64,000 nt of DNA from Apium graveolens (lineage: Eukaryota > Streptophyta > Magnoliopsida > Apiales > Apiaceae). This document shows, in pieces, positions 43,821 through 54,480 of the stretch. The stretch's first letter is position 1, and each line of letters starts with the position of its first letter. Under the pieces are notes generated by a model. The model was not told where the DNA came from. It saw only the letters and a program-made list of their open reading frames with translations, and made no database searches. The stretch lies in contig NC_133648.1 of NCBI RefSeq assembly GCF_009905375.1, forward strand, positions 88,412,307 to 88,476,306. Reading direction: 5' to 3'. A program made the translations under genes and the position numbers.

Positions 43821-45484
43821 TGAAAGGAATATGTCCTAAGTCCAATCATGTATTAGGATTTAGGAATAACTTTTATGTAATCTGTTTTGATTTCATTGAT
43901 ATTAATAAAGACTTGTTTTGTTTTTATTACGGGCTTTATCTATTTAAGTGTTTAAATAAGATATACCATAGTTTAGAGTAAAGCTTTTTATGGATTATGA
44001 TGAGATCATAATAGTGAGACCTAAAAAGATGATAACTCTAAACTTAAATAGTTCCTGGTCATAGGATTACTAACTGGTAATTAATAATCCGCAAAGATCG
44101 GTACATACTATGCTTGCTTCATTATGAAGGATGTCTGTTCTCATAGACATTTGTGTGGTGACACTATAGCTAGTATGTAGGTGCTTATTATGGAATAAGT
44201 TCACTGAACATGACTCGCCCAGCTGAACAACTGATGGAGTTCACTCACGTGTCAGCAGTTGTTCGCTTAGTGATAGTTGTACAAGTATCCTTAGACTTGA
44301 GGTCATCATAGTCATCTTGTGTACACTGAACTATGCTTTGGTTTAGTTCTTAGTCTCCAGGGACAATTATTAGGGCTCTTCTGGGTATAGGAATTTGTAC
44401 ATGAAGATAGTGTATGATCAATAAAGGATCTACCCCTTCCAGTGAAGGAAGCGAATGTTCAAGGCTGATCCACTTATGCTAGTTCAGGAATCTCTGGCCA
44501 GAGTAAATGAAATTAGAAAGGAGTTTCTAATTTGCATAGAACTACGCATAATAGATGGTAAGCAAGTGATTGAATTAGATAGGCTTGACACGAGATCCAT
44601 GCCTTGTATTTAATCGGGACATTGTAGGGTAGAAGGAGTTTATTGTACGGTAACTATTCACTGACAGGTTCTTGGTATTCTAAGCAGTGAATTCATATTA
44701 TCCGGATAGTCGCGATATGTTGAAAAGCATCACTCACGATGTAGAATAAATGTGATTAATTAATTAATCATATTTAATAAATTAGAGAATTTATATAAAT
44801 AATGATAAAATAGTTTTATTATTATTTATTTCTACTACCGGCTTAATATTGAACCTACAGGGTCACACCATAAAAGGAGAATGATTTTATGGTGGAGGAA
44901 TTAATTAATAATGGCTAATAATTATTTATTTGTGAAATAAATAATTAATTGGAAAATTTAATAATTGATTAAATGAGATTTAATTGATTATAAATTAATT
45001 AAGAAAAGTTCTTAATATTATTAATTAAGGATTTAATTTTTGGAAATTAAATCAAGAGAGAGAATTATTTCTAAAGTGTTTAGAAAAAGGATTAATAATT
45101 AAAAGGTGTTTTAATTATTAATGAGAATAATAAATGGGATAATAATAATATTATTTATGGGAAAATTTCAGCTGAAAATTTTGCCTATAAATACACTATT
45201 ATAGACCCTATTTTATTCTAACCCAAGAAACCCAAAAGTTTCAGAAAACCAAATTCTCTCCACCTCCTCCTCCTCCTCCTAAAAGTCGTTTTCTTGGTGG
45301 ATACCGGTGGAGTGCTTCACACTTGAGGAGCAACTGCTAAGGATCTCTGATCGTTGTCTCCGAATTATTTTAAAAGGTTAGATTCGATCCCTCGAATTTT
45401 TATTCACGATTTATATGCTTTTATTTGGATTTTATGTGTGTAAAAAGTGTTTTTCCACGCCCCGCTGTGTTTAAAAATCCAACA
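43821..45484 (+). repeat. 5' LTR of Copia-C (1664 bp)
   Basis: TGAAAGGAATATGTCC...AAAATCCAACA. A TATAAATA box lies at 45186-45193, followed by the CCTCCTCCTCCTCCT run (about 45262-45276), a plausible promoter and transcript start zone. Confidence 0.93.
45186..45193 (+). promoter_or_regulatory. TATA box of the Copia-C LTR
   Basis: TATAAATA, in good context for a plant Pol II promoter and about 300 bp before the LTR end. The same box is in the 3' LTR (about 51487). Confidence 0.6.
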
Positions 45485-45485
45485 T

Positions 45486-45497
45486 TGGTATCAGAGC
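45486..45497 (+). other. Primer binding site of Copia-C
   Basis: TGGTATCAGAGC, exact initiator tRNA-Met complement, one base after the LTR. Confidence 0.92.
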
Positions 45498-45899
45498 ATA
45501 CGTTGTATGCATATAGATCTGTGGTAAAAATTTCAGAATTTTATGTGCTTGTATGAATTAATTATGATTTTTACAAGTTATATTATGGATTAATTTTGTC
45601 TGATGAGAAATCGTTTCTCAGAATAATTTTGAATGTTGATCTGGGTTCTACAAGTGTTGTAGATCGTCTGGGTATTTTTTTCATAATTTTAGGATGTATA
45701 GATTTTTTATTATGAATTTTTGAAGTTGTATCAATTAAAATTCGTAATTAATAATCATATATATATATATAATTGTTTGTATGTATATATCTGTCATATG
45801 CATCTGTATATCTGTTGTGTGAATTCTGTGCTGCTACTGCACGGAAAGAAAGAGAGCAGACAGAGATCAGGCTGACAAGCACGGAATTCGAGGCGAGGA

Positions 45900-46195
45900 A
45901 AAGGCGGCTGACTGAAAAAAGGACGGAGGACCGCGCGTCGACCACGCGCGCGTGGGGCTCACGCGCTGGCGTGCCACGCGCGGCGCGTGGAAGACACGCG
46001 CTGGTGACGTCGTGCTGACGTCATGCTGACGTCATCAGATGACGTCATGCTGATGTCAGCATAGGGGTCAGGGGCGCGTGAGACGCGTGGGCGCGTGGGC
46101 GCGCGTGGGGGAAGTCTGACACGCGCCTGACAGCGCGTGTGCGCGTGGCGGCGCGTGGGACAACTTCTCGGGGCGCGTGCCGGCGCGTGCAAGCT
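45900..46195 (+). other. CpG-dense block in the Copia-C leader with TGACGTCA and GCGCGTG clusters
   Basis: A stretch of about 300 bp very rich in G, C and CpG within AT-rich surroundings. It holds many GCGCGTG/CACGCGC words and, at 46005-46058, a cluster TGACGTC, TGACGTCA (46016, 46027, 46040) and TGATGTCA (46051). TGACGTCA is the palindromic core bound by plant bZIP/TGA factors; CGCGTG-type words are the core of CAMTA (CGCG-box) sites. Whether either is used here is unknown. Short frames across it are incidental. Confidence 0.8.
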
Positions 46196-46886
46196 CAGAA
46201 TGGGGTGATTTTGGTGCCGTTGGATTCGTATTTTCGAGACGCTTCTAATGGTATATTATATGATATTTTATGAAATTGTTTTGAACTGTTTATAGCTAAC
46301 AGAAGTGTTTTTAAGCTGTTTTTGATCGTTTAAATTGCTTTTAAATGCTTCATGTGATACATAGAGATGTATATTGCTTAGTTCTATGTGCTAGATGATA
46401 TAACATGGCTACCTTGATGTTTATTCATGTTGATATATGTGATATATGCTTAGTTTATCATGCGATGATAGATTTAGGTGAACTTGAATGAACATAAGGC
46501 ATTTGTTAGACAACCTAGTATAGTGAAATTGTTTCATAACCTTAATAATATTATTATGAATACAATCATGAGATTCTTGTGTTTGTGAAACACGTAATTG
46601 AATATGAATTTTCGATATGAGAGAAAGGATGATTCTGTCAACAACAGATTTCTATCTGTAAGAAAGGGTTATTAAGTGACGCCTCTTGACAATGCTCCAC
46701 CCGATCTGGGAATCGTCTGATTATTGATTATTGATTTGAAATATTTAATTTAAAAGGAAGAATCTCTTTATAATATGATTATGATTGTAACGTAATATAA
46801 TCCCTCTAAAATTAAATAATATCAAGTAGTAATTGGCCAATGATACAACGGGCTTGTGTCGGTCATAGCCTTCCAACATGATAGAA

Positions 46887-47226
46887 AAGTAGTTCTTATT
46901 TATGAATCATTGTCGGTTCGTGCTACAGCCGAGGGCTTTGATTTCGAAATAAGAAATACTTGTCTATTACATAGAGATGTGTACATTGAATAAGAATCTA
47001 AAGGTCGGTACGTGCTACAGCCGTGGGCCTTTGGGGACTGATTCAACTGTACGGAATGTTGGGTTAAACTTGACTTAGAATATTGAGTTTGTCGTGCTAC
47101 AGCCGAGACTCAATTATTCAAGAGGCTAAAGTTTGATTAGGGAATAACATGAGATGTAATTGACAAGAGTTGTCTGCCTATTGAACATTGCATGGCGGTT
47201 CGTGCTACAGCCGGGGTTGTGTAATG
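46887..47226 (+). other. Four-hairpin array with conserved CGTGCTACAGCC loop, Copia-C leader
   Basis: HP1 46887-46961 (AAGTAGTTCTTATTT pairs with AAATAAGAAATACTT, 14 of 15). HP2 46981-47052 (GTACATTGAAT with ATTCAACTGTAC, plus AAAGG/CCTTT). HP3 47066-47134 (AAACTT/AAGTTT and GAATATTGAGT with ACTCAATTATTC). HP4 47186-47226 (CATTGCA/TGTAATG). Each has CGTGCTACAGCC(G) at its apex (46919, 47011, 47093, 47201). Stem sequences are unrelated between units. The gag ATG is 190 bases downstream. Confidence 0.78.
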
Positions 47227-47416
47227 GAATGTAGGATCCCTATTCCCACTAGCATTATGAATGCTTAATTTTTCATGTAGGGGGTTGAATAAATTAGGAA
47301 AACTAGTGGGAGCCACTTATGAATAAAGACCCGATTCATATAGTGTTTTGAAATGAAATCGAATATTTGCTAAGTGTTGTTATGTGTTTATCATTTACAG
47401 ATTTACTTTGTACGTT

Positions 47417-48376
47417 ATGTCTTCTGCACTATCACTCAGGAGCATACTGGATGCTCACAAATTGACTGGTCCTAATTATGCTGACTGGCTTCGAAACTTG
47501 AGAATTGTTCTCAGGATTGAGAAGCTGGAATACGTGATTGACTCACCTAAGCCTACTGAACCTGCTAGTGATGCACATAATGATGAACACGTTGTGTATC
47601 GTAAGTGGATAGATGATGCAAATGTTGCTCAATGCATCATGCTAGCTTCCATGAACATTGAGCTACAGAAGCAACATGAGCATATGGATGCTCACACTAT
47701 CCTCATGCATCTACAAGAGTTGTATGATGTGGCGGGGAGGACAGCTCGATATGAGATATCAAAGGAGTTGTTCGGTTGTAGGATGTCTGAGGGATCATCT
47801 GTGAATGACCATGTACTTAAGATGATCAATTTGACTGAACGTCTTGGACAACTTGGTTTTGCCATGGATGGGGAGCTGAGCCAAGACTTGGTCTTGCAAT
47901 CGCTTCCGAGTTCGTTCTCGCAGTTTGTTGTGAACTTTCACATGAATAAGTTGGATGTCAGCCTGCCTGAACTCCACAACATGTTGAAGACTGCGGAATC
48001 GAATTTTCCCCCTAAGAAGAGTTCTGTTCTTCTAATTGGTGAAGGTTCCAATCCTAAGAAAAGGAAGAGGAACTCTTCCAAGAAGAAGAAAGTAGGTGAG
48101 AAAACGCCGGTTCCACCAAAAGCTGAAGACCCCGAGAGCAAAGTTGTTTGCTTTCACTGTAACAAGGTGGGGCACTGGAAGAGGAACTGCAAGGTTTACC
48201 TTGCAGAATTGAAGAAGAAGAAGGGTAGTGAGACTACCGCTTCTGATTCAGGTATGTTCATGATAGAAGTGAATATGTCATTTCTACTTGGGTATTCGAT
48301 ACCGCCTATGGTTCTCATATCTGCAATTTGTTGCAGGGACCAAGGAGAAGTAGGACTCTTGAGAAAGAGGAGGTGA
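47417..48376 (+). CDS. Copia-C gag polyprotein (nucleocapsid), open
   Basis: I chose the ATG at 47417 (MSSALSLRSIL) because the conserved gag N-terminus begins there; an upstream in-frame ATG is at 47384. The UBN2/gag core covers most of the first 210 residues (KLTGPNYADWLRNLRIVL near the start). A lysine-rich linker follows, then one intact CCHC knuckle CFHCNKVGHWKRNC. The frame then leaves the true polyprotein at about 48285, where a one-base slip puts protease in another frame, so the last 30 residues are out-of-frame tail. Gag could still be made and package RNA. Confidence 0.88.
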   Translation: MSSALSLRSILDAHKLTGPNYADWLRNLRIVLRIEKLEYVIDSPKPTEPASDAHNDEHVVYRKWIDDANVAQCIMLASMNIELQKQHEHMDAHTILMHLQELYDVAGRTARYEISKELFGCRMSEGSSVNDHVLKMINLTERLGQLGFAMDGELSQDLVLQSLPSSFSQFVVNFHMNKLDVSLPELHNMLKTAESNFPPKKSSVLLIGEGSNPKKRKRNSSKKKKVGEKTPVPPKAEDPESKVVCFHCNKVGHWKRNCKVYLAELKKKKGSETTASDSGMFMIEVNMSFLLGYSIPPMVLISAICCRDQGEVGLLRKRR

Positions 48377-48670
48377 TTCTACTGATGGAAATGGAGCAAA
48401 AGTTGCTGCTGAAGATGTAGAATCATTTCATTTACATATGCCTACGGGCAAGACTATTGTTTTAAATAATTGTTATTTTGTTCCCTCGATTGTGAGGAAT
48501 ATTATTCCCAAGTTAGACTTGGCTGGATTTTCATTTATTATTGAGAATAATGAATGTTTTATTCTTAGAGATAATATTCTTTATGGACGTGGTGCATTAA
48601 ATAATGGTCTGTATATATGTGACATAATTTACTTCAGATTGAACAAACTAATAAAAGAAAAGGGATGATG
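48280..48670 (+). pseudogene. Copia-C protease and pre-integrase remnant
   Basis: TWVFDTAYGSHIC, the protease active-site region (Asp codon at 48298), lies one base out of the gag frame. A second slip occurs at about 48380, after which GAKVAAEDVESF and NNCYFVPSIVRNI read in a third frame to 48668 (...NGLYICDI). The HHCC zinc-binding module of integrase that should follow is missing. Confidence 0.8.
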
Positions 48671-48689
48671 AAAATCTCACTTCATAGTG

Positions 48690-49504
48690 GCATTGCAGTC
48701 TCCATTTAGTAGACATGGAGAGAGGACTGCAAATTTGCTAGGAATGGTACACACAGATGTATGTGGACCAATGTCTAAGCAAGCCATGGGTGGATTTTCA
48801 TACTTCATTACTTTCATAGATGATAGATCTAGATTCGGATATGTGTTTGATGAAACACAAGTCTGAATCCTTTGAAAAGTTCAAAGAGTATAAGTATGAA
48901 GTGGAGAAACAACCAAACATAGTATTATAACTTTTCGATCAGATCGAGGTGGTGAATACTTTAATGGTGTGTTTCTAGATTATCTCAAAGTAAATGGTAT
49001 AGTCTCCCAGTGGACTCCTCCAGATTGGTATCTGAAAGGAGAAATCGAACTTTGTTAGACATAGTTCGGTCCATGATGAGCTATGCAAATCTTCCAGTAT
49101 TCCTATGGGGTTATGCATTGGAAACCTCGGTATATTTACTGAATATGGTGCCTTCCAAATCTGTTCCTCAAACTTCATATGAGATATGGAAAGTAAGGAA
49201 ACTGAGTCTTAAACACGTTAAGATTTGGGGATGTCTAGCTTATGTCAAGAAAGTTGACCCAGATAAGCTGGAATATCGATCCGTAAAATGTAGTTTTGTG
49301 GGATATCCTAAAGAGATTTTAGGGTATTACTTTTACACCGATCATCGGGTGTTTGTATCCAGACATGCTACCTTCTTGGAAAAGGAGTTTATCCTTGAAG
49401 GAAACAGTGGGAGCAAAATTGAACTTAATGAAGTTCAAGAAGCACAAACTACTACGGATCAAATGGAAACACCTGTTCTGACTGAACAACCTTTTGTGGA
49501 ATAG
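48690..49504 (+). pseudogene. Copia-C integrase remnant
   Basis: In broken frames: HTDVCGPMSKQAMGGFSYFI (first catalytic Asp), [14 protein letters not shown] (second Asp), SQWTPP, then a short deletion and [20 protein letters not shown] (Glu region), [14 protein letters not shown] and [12 protein letters not shown]. 49010-49504 is open. The core is interrupted by stops and frameshifts, so it is not functional. Confidence 0.8.
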
Positions 49505-50100
49505 CCCATTCATAGAACAGGGAGAGTGTCTCGCCAACCTGAGAGGTATTATGGCCTTGTCATTGAGAATGACAATGAGTTGTCAATCATTTGATGATGA
49601 CGACCCTGTGACCTATAATGAGGCTATGAGTAGTGTTGACTCAGAGAAATGGCATAGTGCCATGAAATCCAGAATGGAATCTATGTATACGGTATACAAA
49701 AGATAGATTATAGCAGATGGCTAGGTGGAGACCTATAAGGCCAGGCTTGTGGCAAAAGAATTCAAACAAAGGCAATGGATTGACTTTGATGAAACCTTTT
49801 ACCTATAGCCCTGTTAAAATCAGTTCGGATTTTGCTTGCGATTAATATGGTTTAAAGCGAGCTTCTCGAAAGATGGAACATTCGTTTTGATGAGACAATC
49901 AAAGAGTTTGATTTTATCAAAAACGTGGATGAACCATGTGTCTACAAAAGGGTTAGTGGGAGCGCGATAACATTTCTTGTATTGTATTGAAATAGAGTTG
50001 ACACACATAACAACATAGCAGACCCACTCACAAAGCTACTTTTTGAAAGTCACTTTGATCGTCATAAAGATGAGATGGGTATTAGATACCAGAGTGATTG
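49505..50100 (+). pseudogene. Copia-C reverse transcriptase/RNase H remnant, mostly deleted
   Basis: Recognisable islands in order: DDDDPVTYNEAMSSVDSEKW, ETYKARLVAKEFKQRQWIDF, LKRASRK then IRFDETIKEFDFIKNVDEPC and VYKR, and finally NNIADPLTKLLFESHFDRHK. The segments with the first RT Asp and with the YVDD box, and nearly all of RNase H, are absent. What remains is under 600 bp, against roughly 2 kb in intact elements. Confidence 0.82.
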
Positions 50101-50110
50101 GCTTTAGTAC

Positions 50111-50121
50111 TAGTGGGAGAT
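50111..50121 (+). other. Polypurine tract of Copia-C
   Basis: TAGTGGGAGAT directly before the 3' LTR. Confidence 0.85.
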
Positions 50122-51785
50122 TGAAAGGAATATGTCCTAAGTCCAATCATGTATTAGGATTTAGGAATAACTTTTATGTAATCTGTTTTGATTTCATTGA
50201 TATTAATAAAGACTTGTTTTGTTTTTATTACGGGCTTTATCTATTTAAGTGTTTAAATAAGATATACCATAGTTTAGAGTAAAGCTTTTTATGGATTATG
50301 ATGAGATCATAATAGTGAGACCTAAAAAGATGATAACTCTAAACTTAAATAGTTCCTGGTCATAGGATTACTAACTGGTAATTAATAATCCGCAAAGATC
50401 GGTACATACTATGCTTGCTTCATTATGAAGGATGTCTGTTCTCATAGACATTTGTGTGGTGACACTATAGCTAGTATGTAGGTGCTTATTATGGAATAAG
50501 TTCACTGAACATGACTCGCCCAGCTGAACAACTGATGGAGTTCACTCACGTGTCAGCAGTTGTTCGCTTAGTGATAGTTGTACAAGTATCCTTAGACTTG
50601 AGGTCATCATAGTCATCTTGTGTACACTGAACTATGCTTTGGTTTAGTTCTTAGTCTCCAGGGACAATTATTAGGGCTCTTCTGGGTATAGGAATTTGTA
50701 CACGAAGATAGTGTATGATCAATAAAGGATCTACCCCTTCCAGTGAAGGAAGCGAATGTTCAAGGCTGATCCACTTATGCTAGTTCAGGAATCTCTGGCC
50801 AGAGTAAATGAAATTAGAAAGGAGTTTCTAATTTGCATAGAACTACGCATAATAGATGGTAAGCAAGTGATTGAATTAGATAGGCTTGACACGAGATCCA
50901 TGCCTTGTATTTAATCGGGACATTGTAGGGTAGAAGGAGTTTATTGTACGGTAACTATTCACTGACAGGTTCTTGGTATTCTAAGCAGTGAATTCATATT
51001 ATCCGGATAGTCGCGATATGTTGAAAAGCATCACTCACGATGTAGAATAAATGTGATTAATTAATTAATCATATTTAATAAATTATAGAATTTATATAAA
51101 TAATGATAAAATAGTTTTATTATTATTTATTTCTACTACCGGCTTAATATTGAACCTACAGGGTCACACCATAAAAGGAGAATGATTTTATGGTGGAGGA
51201 ATTAATTAATAATGGCTAATAATTATTTATTTGTGAAATAAATAATTAATTGGCAAATTTAATAATTGATTAAATGAGATTTAATTGATTATAAATTAAT
51301 TAAGAAAAGTTCTTAATATTATTAATTAAGGATTTAATTTTTGGAAATTAAATCAAGAGAGAGAATTATTTCTAAAGTGTTTAGAAAAAGGATTAATAAT
51401 TAAAAGGTGTTTTAATTATTAATGAGAATAATAAATGGGATAATAATAATATTATTTATGGGAAAATTTCAGCTGAAAATTTTGCCTATAAATACACTAT
51501 TATAGACCCTATTTTATTCTAACCCAAGAAACCCAAAAGTTTCAGAAAACCAAATTCTCTCCACCTCCTCCTCCTCCTCCTAAAAGTCGTTTTCTTGGTG
51601 GATACCGGTGGAGTGCTTCACACTTGAGGAGCAACTGCTAAGGATCTCTGATCGTTGTCTCCGAATTATTTTAAAAGGTTAGATTCGATCCCTCGAATTT
51701 TTATTCACGATTTATATGCTTTTATTTGGATTTTATGTGTGTAAAAAGTGTTTTTCCACGCCCCGCTGTGTTTAAAAATCCAACA
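50122..51785 (+). repeat. 3' LTR of Copia-C (1664 bp)
   Basis: Same length as the 5' LTR. Differences seen: C for T near 50702, T for G near 51086, C for A near 51254. Confidence 0.93.
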
Positions 51786-52516
51786 CACCCTTGATGAGCT
51801 AGATGAGATGGATCAATCTATGGCTATATGGCTAGAAAATTCTCTAACATCAGGGTCAAAATGCCAAAGTTTTTCATGAACAAGGGTCAGTCCTCAAATA
51901 GCATTAACTGGAAATCAAAAACTCAGTTTAACTCAGCCATCAAAGGTGATTACAAAACTGAATCTGTTGACAGATCAAAAATAAGGTGCTTTAATTGTGA
52001 TGAGTTGGGCCAATTTGCTACTGAGTGCAGGAAGCCAAAGAAAGTGAAGAAGGATAAAGCCTATCAGGAATTGGAAGCAAAGTATGAAGCTCTTTTGAAG
52101 AAACAACATGGAAAGGCTTATATAGCTGAATGTAAAAGTTGGGATCACTGATGAAGATGATGACAAAGAAAAATTTGGAAATTATGCACTCATGGCTCTT
52201 GATCATGGAGAATCATCCTCTTCAAAATCAGAGGTACCAACTCTAACCACTATTGATTTAGATACAAGTCAATATAAAGAAACTGTTGAAAATATGAGTG
52301 TAGAGATGTTTCATATCCACACAAGCATGGTGGCAGCTATTGAGGAAGTTAGTAGACTATCAAAAATAAATGACAAGCTTGAGACTGAAAAGCAAGAATT
52401 GAAACTGCAGCTTGTGAGATTAAAACAGTCAAGCAAGAAAATGAAAATCTGAAAAACAAGTTCAATTGTGCAAGTGAAATTGAAGCTGTGTTGATGGAAA
52501 TGTTGGAGAAGAATGA
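51786..52516 (+). pseudogene. Copia-A gag, segment 3 (first zinc knuckle, coiled coil)
   Basis: After the target duplication it continues DELDEMDQSM. A slip leads into MARKFSNIRVKMPKFF and a CCHC-like knuckle CFNCDELGQFATEC in which the His is replaced by Gln. KAYQELEAKYEALLKKQ and, from 52192, SSSSKSEVPTLTTIDL and a coiled coil follow. It is cut at 52516 by a Ty3 solo LTR inside EKND. Confidence 0.85.
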
Positions 52517-53262
52517 TGTAACACCCCCAGATCCGGGGTCGGGGATCCGGGTCGTCACGGTCTTTCTTTCCACAATATCACTTCACTTAATTAATAATAA
52601 TAACCTTATGTTGTGACCCCACACTAACACACACCACAACCCGTTATAGTCTCAGAGATGAAATTTAAATAAGTACAAGTCTTTGAATCCACAATTTAAA
52701 AGTTATTACAACCCAAAATGATTACTTGATAAATTTACAGTTAATTGCCATTATCTGCCACAAGTTATAATTATACATAATTTGATTATCAAAAATAGAA
52801 TGCCTGATCTACCAATAGATCTACCTCTGCAGCTATAGTAGCCACAACATCATCGGGAAGACGCGGGACGCTTCCCACGCGCTTGCGCTGGGTCTGCTGG
52901 AGTCTGGCCATCTTTCCTAACTGTTGTTGTGTGATGAAGAAATAAAGCAAGAGTGAGCCTTACAGCTCGCAAGATAATATATAGTGATAACAATAATATA
53001 AGTATCTAAATGGATACTTACTAGAATCTTTTATCACGAGTAAGATAATTACTTACTAGATATAAGTAAAAACAAGGGATGAAGTTACCAAATACTTCAC
53101 TATACTTATATCATTTATAAAGCTACTTGAACTACCACTGTTCAAAGTATAATGAGCTTTCAACAGTTCATCACATAGATGAGACTACCAGACAAGATTT
53201 GAATAGATTAAATCTTTGAAATGTTATTAAAGGAAATGAAGTTATGATATACTTCATTTAGT

Positions 53263-53266
<4 letters not shown>

Positions 53267-53302
<36 letters not shown>
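53267..53302. repeat. (AT)18 microsatellite
   Basis: 36 bases of perfect AT dinucleotide inside the solo LTR. Confidence 0.95.
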
Positions 53303-53304
<2 letters not shown>

Positions 53305-53414
53305 ACATATACATCTTCTTTATACATTTCCTGAAAACCTCTGTCATGTAAAGTATGAACAGAATTGCAATATCCAATAAATTTGGAAAGGAAAAGAATT
53401 TGGCATAAACCAGA

Positions 53415-53684
53415 TATCTTGCTGATCAGGCAAAGATACCCATAAGTAACCTTTTCTACTAGTAGATAGACGAATTCCCCACTGGTCATCACCCTGGTCG
53501 CAATAGGACCTTATGCTGGACTGCCACTCAGCCACTTATGCATTTGATGGACTCCCACTGAGCCACTTACACTATCATGGACGCCCATTGAGCCCATGTT
53601 GCTTATGCCGACTCAATAGATGGACTTACTTCCCGAACATTGGGTAAGTAATCAATTCATTTACCAAAACTGCAACCTTGTTGC
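53415..53684. other. Hairpin-rich zone in the 4.1-kb solo LTR
   Basis: 53415-53438: TATCTT/AAGATA with apical GCTGATCAGGC. 53496-53510: GGTC/GACC. 53626-53651: TTACTTCCC/GGGTAAGTAA (one bulge). 53672-53684: GCAAC/GTTGC, loop CTT. Between them, GGACT(G/C)CCACT.AGCCACTTA recurs at about 45-bp steps (53517-53605). The zone is 0.9-1.2 kb before the LTR 3' end. Confidence 0.6.
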
Positions 53685-54110
53685 GAATATAAAATACACC
53701 ATAGAGCCGGATCCCTCAGGTTTTGAGCGAGTATTTAAATCCCCTTAAAAAGGAAGATCTTAAATATAAAAATGAGTTTTGGGATCCGCTCTAACTTTTA
53801 AAAATCATTTTGAAGACTCGAAAATACTTTATAGAGTGTTTGGAGTAAAGCTGATTTAATGAAGTAAATCAGTCCCCAGAATATTTAGAAAATGACTGAA
53901 TATTATTATTTAAATAATATTCCCATAAAGAATAATCTTTATAAAAATAATTGAAGTAGAAGTATTAAAACTTATACTTGAAACGAGTATTAAATAACCA
54001 AAGATATACTTATATGAAAGTACTATCTTTATTTGAATAATCGAAAATAAGTTTGATTATTGACACCTTATTCTTTAATAAAATAAAGAATATACCTCAG
54101 CAAATAATCG

Positions 54111-54480
54111 GAGTCATAGATCCTCAAATGAATATTCAAATAATATTCATTAAATAATATAAACTGAGTCATAAGCCCTCGAATGAATATTCAAATAATA
54201 TTCAATAAATAATATAAAAGAGTCATAAGCCCTCGAATGAATATTCAAATAATATTCAGATAAATAAATAAAAGGGTCATAAGCCCTCGAATGAATATTC
54301 AAATAATATTCAGATAAATAAATAAAAGGGTCATAAGCCCTTGAATGAATATTCAAATAATATTCAGATAAATAAATAAAAGGAGTCATAAGTCCCCGAA
54401 TGAATATTCAAAATAATATTCATTTAATATAAAGGAGTCATACGCCTTCGAATAATATTCGAAATAATATTCAATAATAA
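54111..54480. repeat. 54-bp tandem array, seven copies, each with an 8-bp inverted repeat
   Basis: Units start at 54111, 54166, 54220, 54274, 54328, 54383 and 54435 with GAGTCATAAGCCCTCGAATG. Most contain TGAATATT...AATATTCA. Confidence 0.9.

Larger units (their letters stand above)
43821..51785 (+). mobile_element. Copia-C: young, internally deleted Copia element, TSD CACCC
   Basis: LTRs 43821-45484 and 50122-51785 are both 1664 bp, and I find only three substitutions between them. CACCC flanks both ends (43816-43820 and 51786-51790). Gag is open, but protease is frameshifted, the pre-integrase region is deleted, and reverse transcriptase lacks both the segment with the first catalytic Asp and the YVDD segment. 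It is therefore non-autonomous and must have moved with proteins supplied in trans, unless the coding damage came after insertion. Confidence 0.93.

Noticed and set aside
43625..43981. 118-codon frame that looks like one protein
   Set aside because: Chimeric: Copia-A gag up to 43820, then read-through into the Copia-C LTR. The second half is not coding and is duplicated at 50122-50282.
45773..46192. Open frames on both strands across the CpG-rich block
   Set aside because: Stops are rare simply because the DNA is GC-rich; Arg/Ala/His-rich output without domain, upstream of gag.
54150..54389. Minus-strand frame with a four-fold repeated peptide
   Set aside because: By-product of the 54-bp tandem array (period divisible by three) inside a solo LTR.
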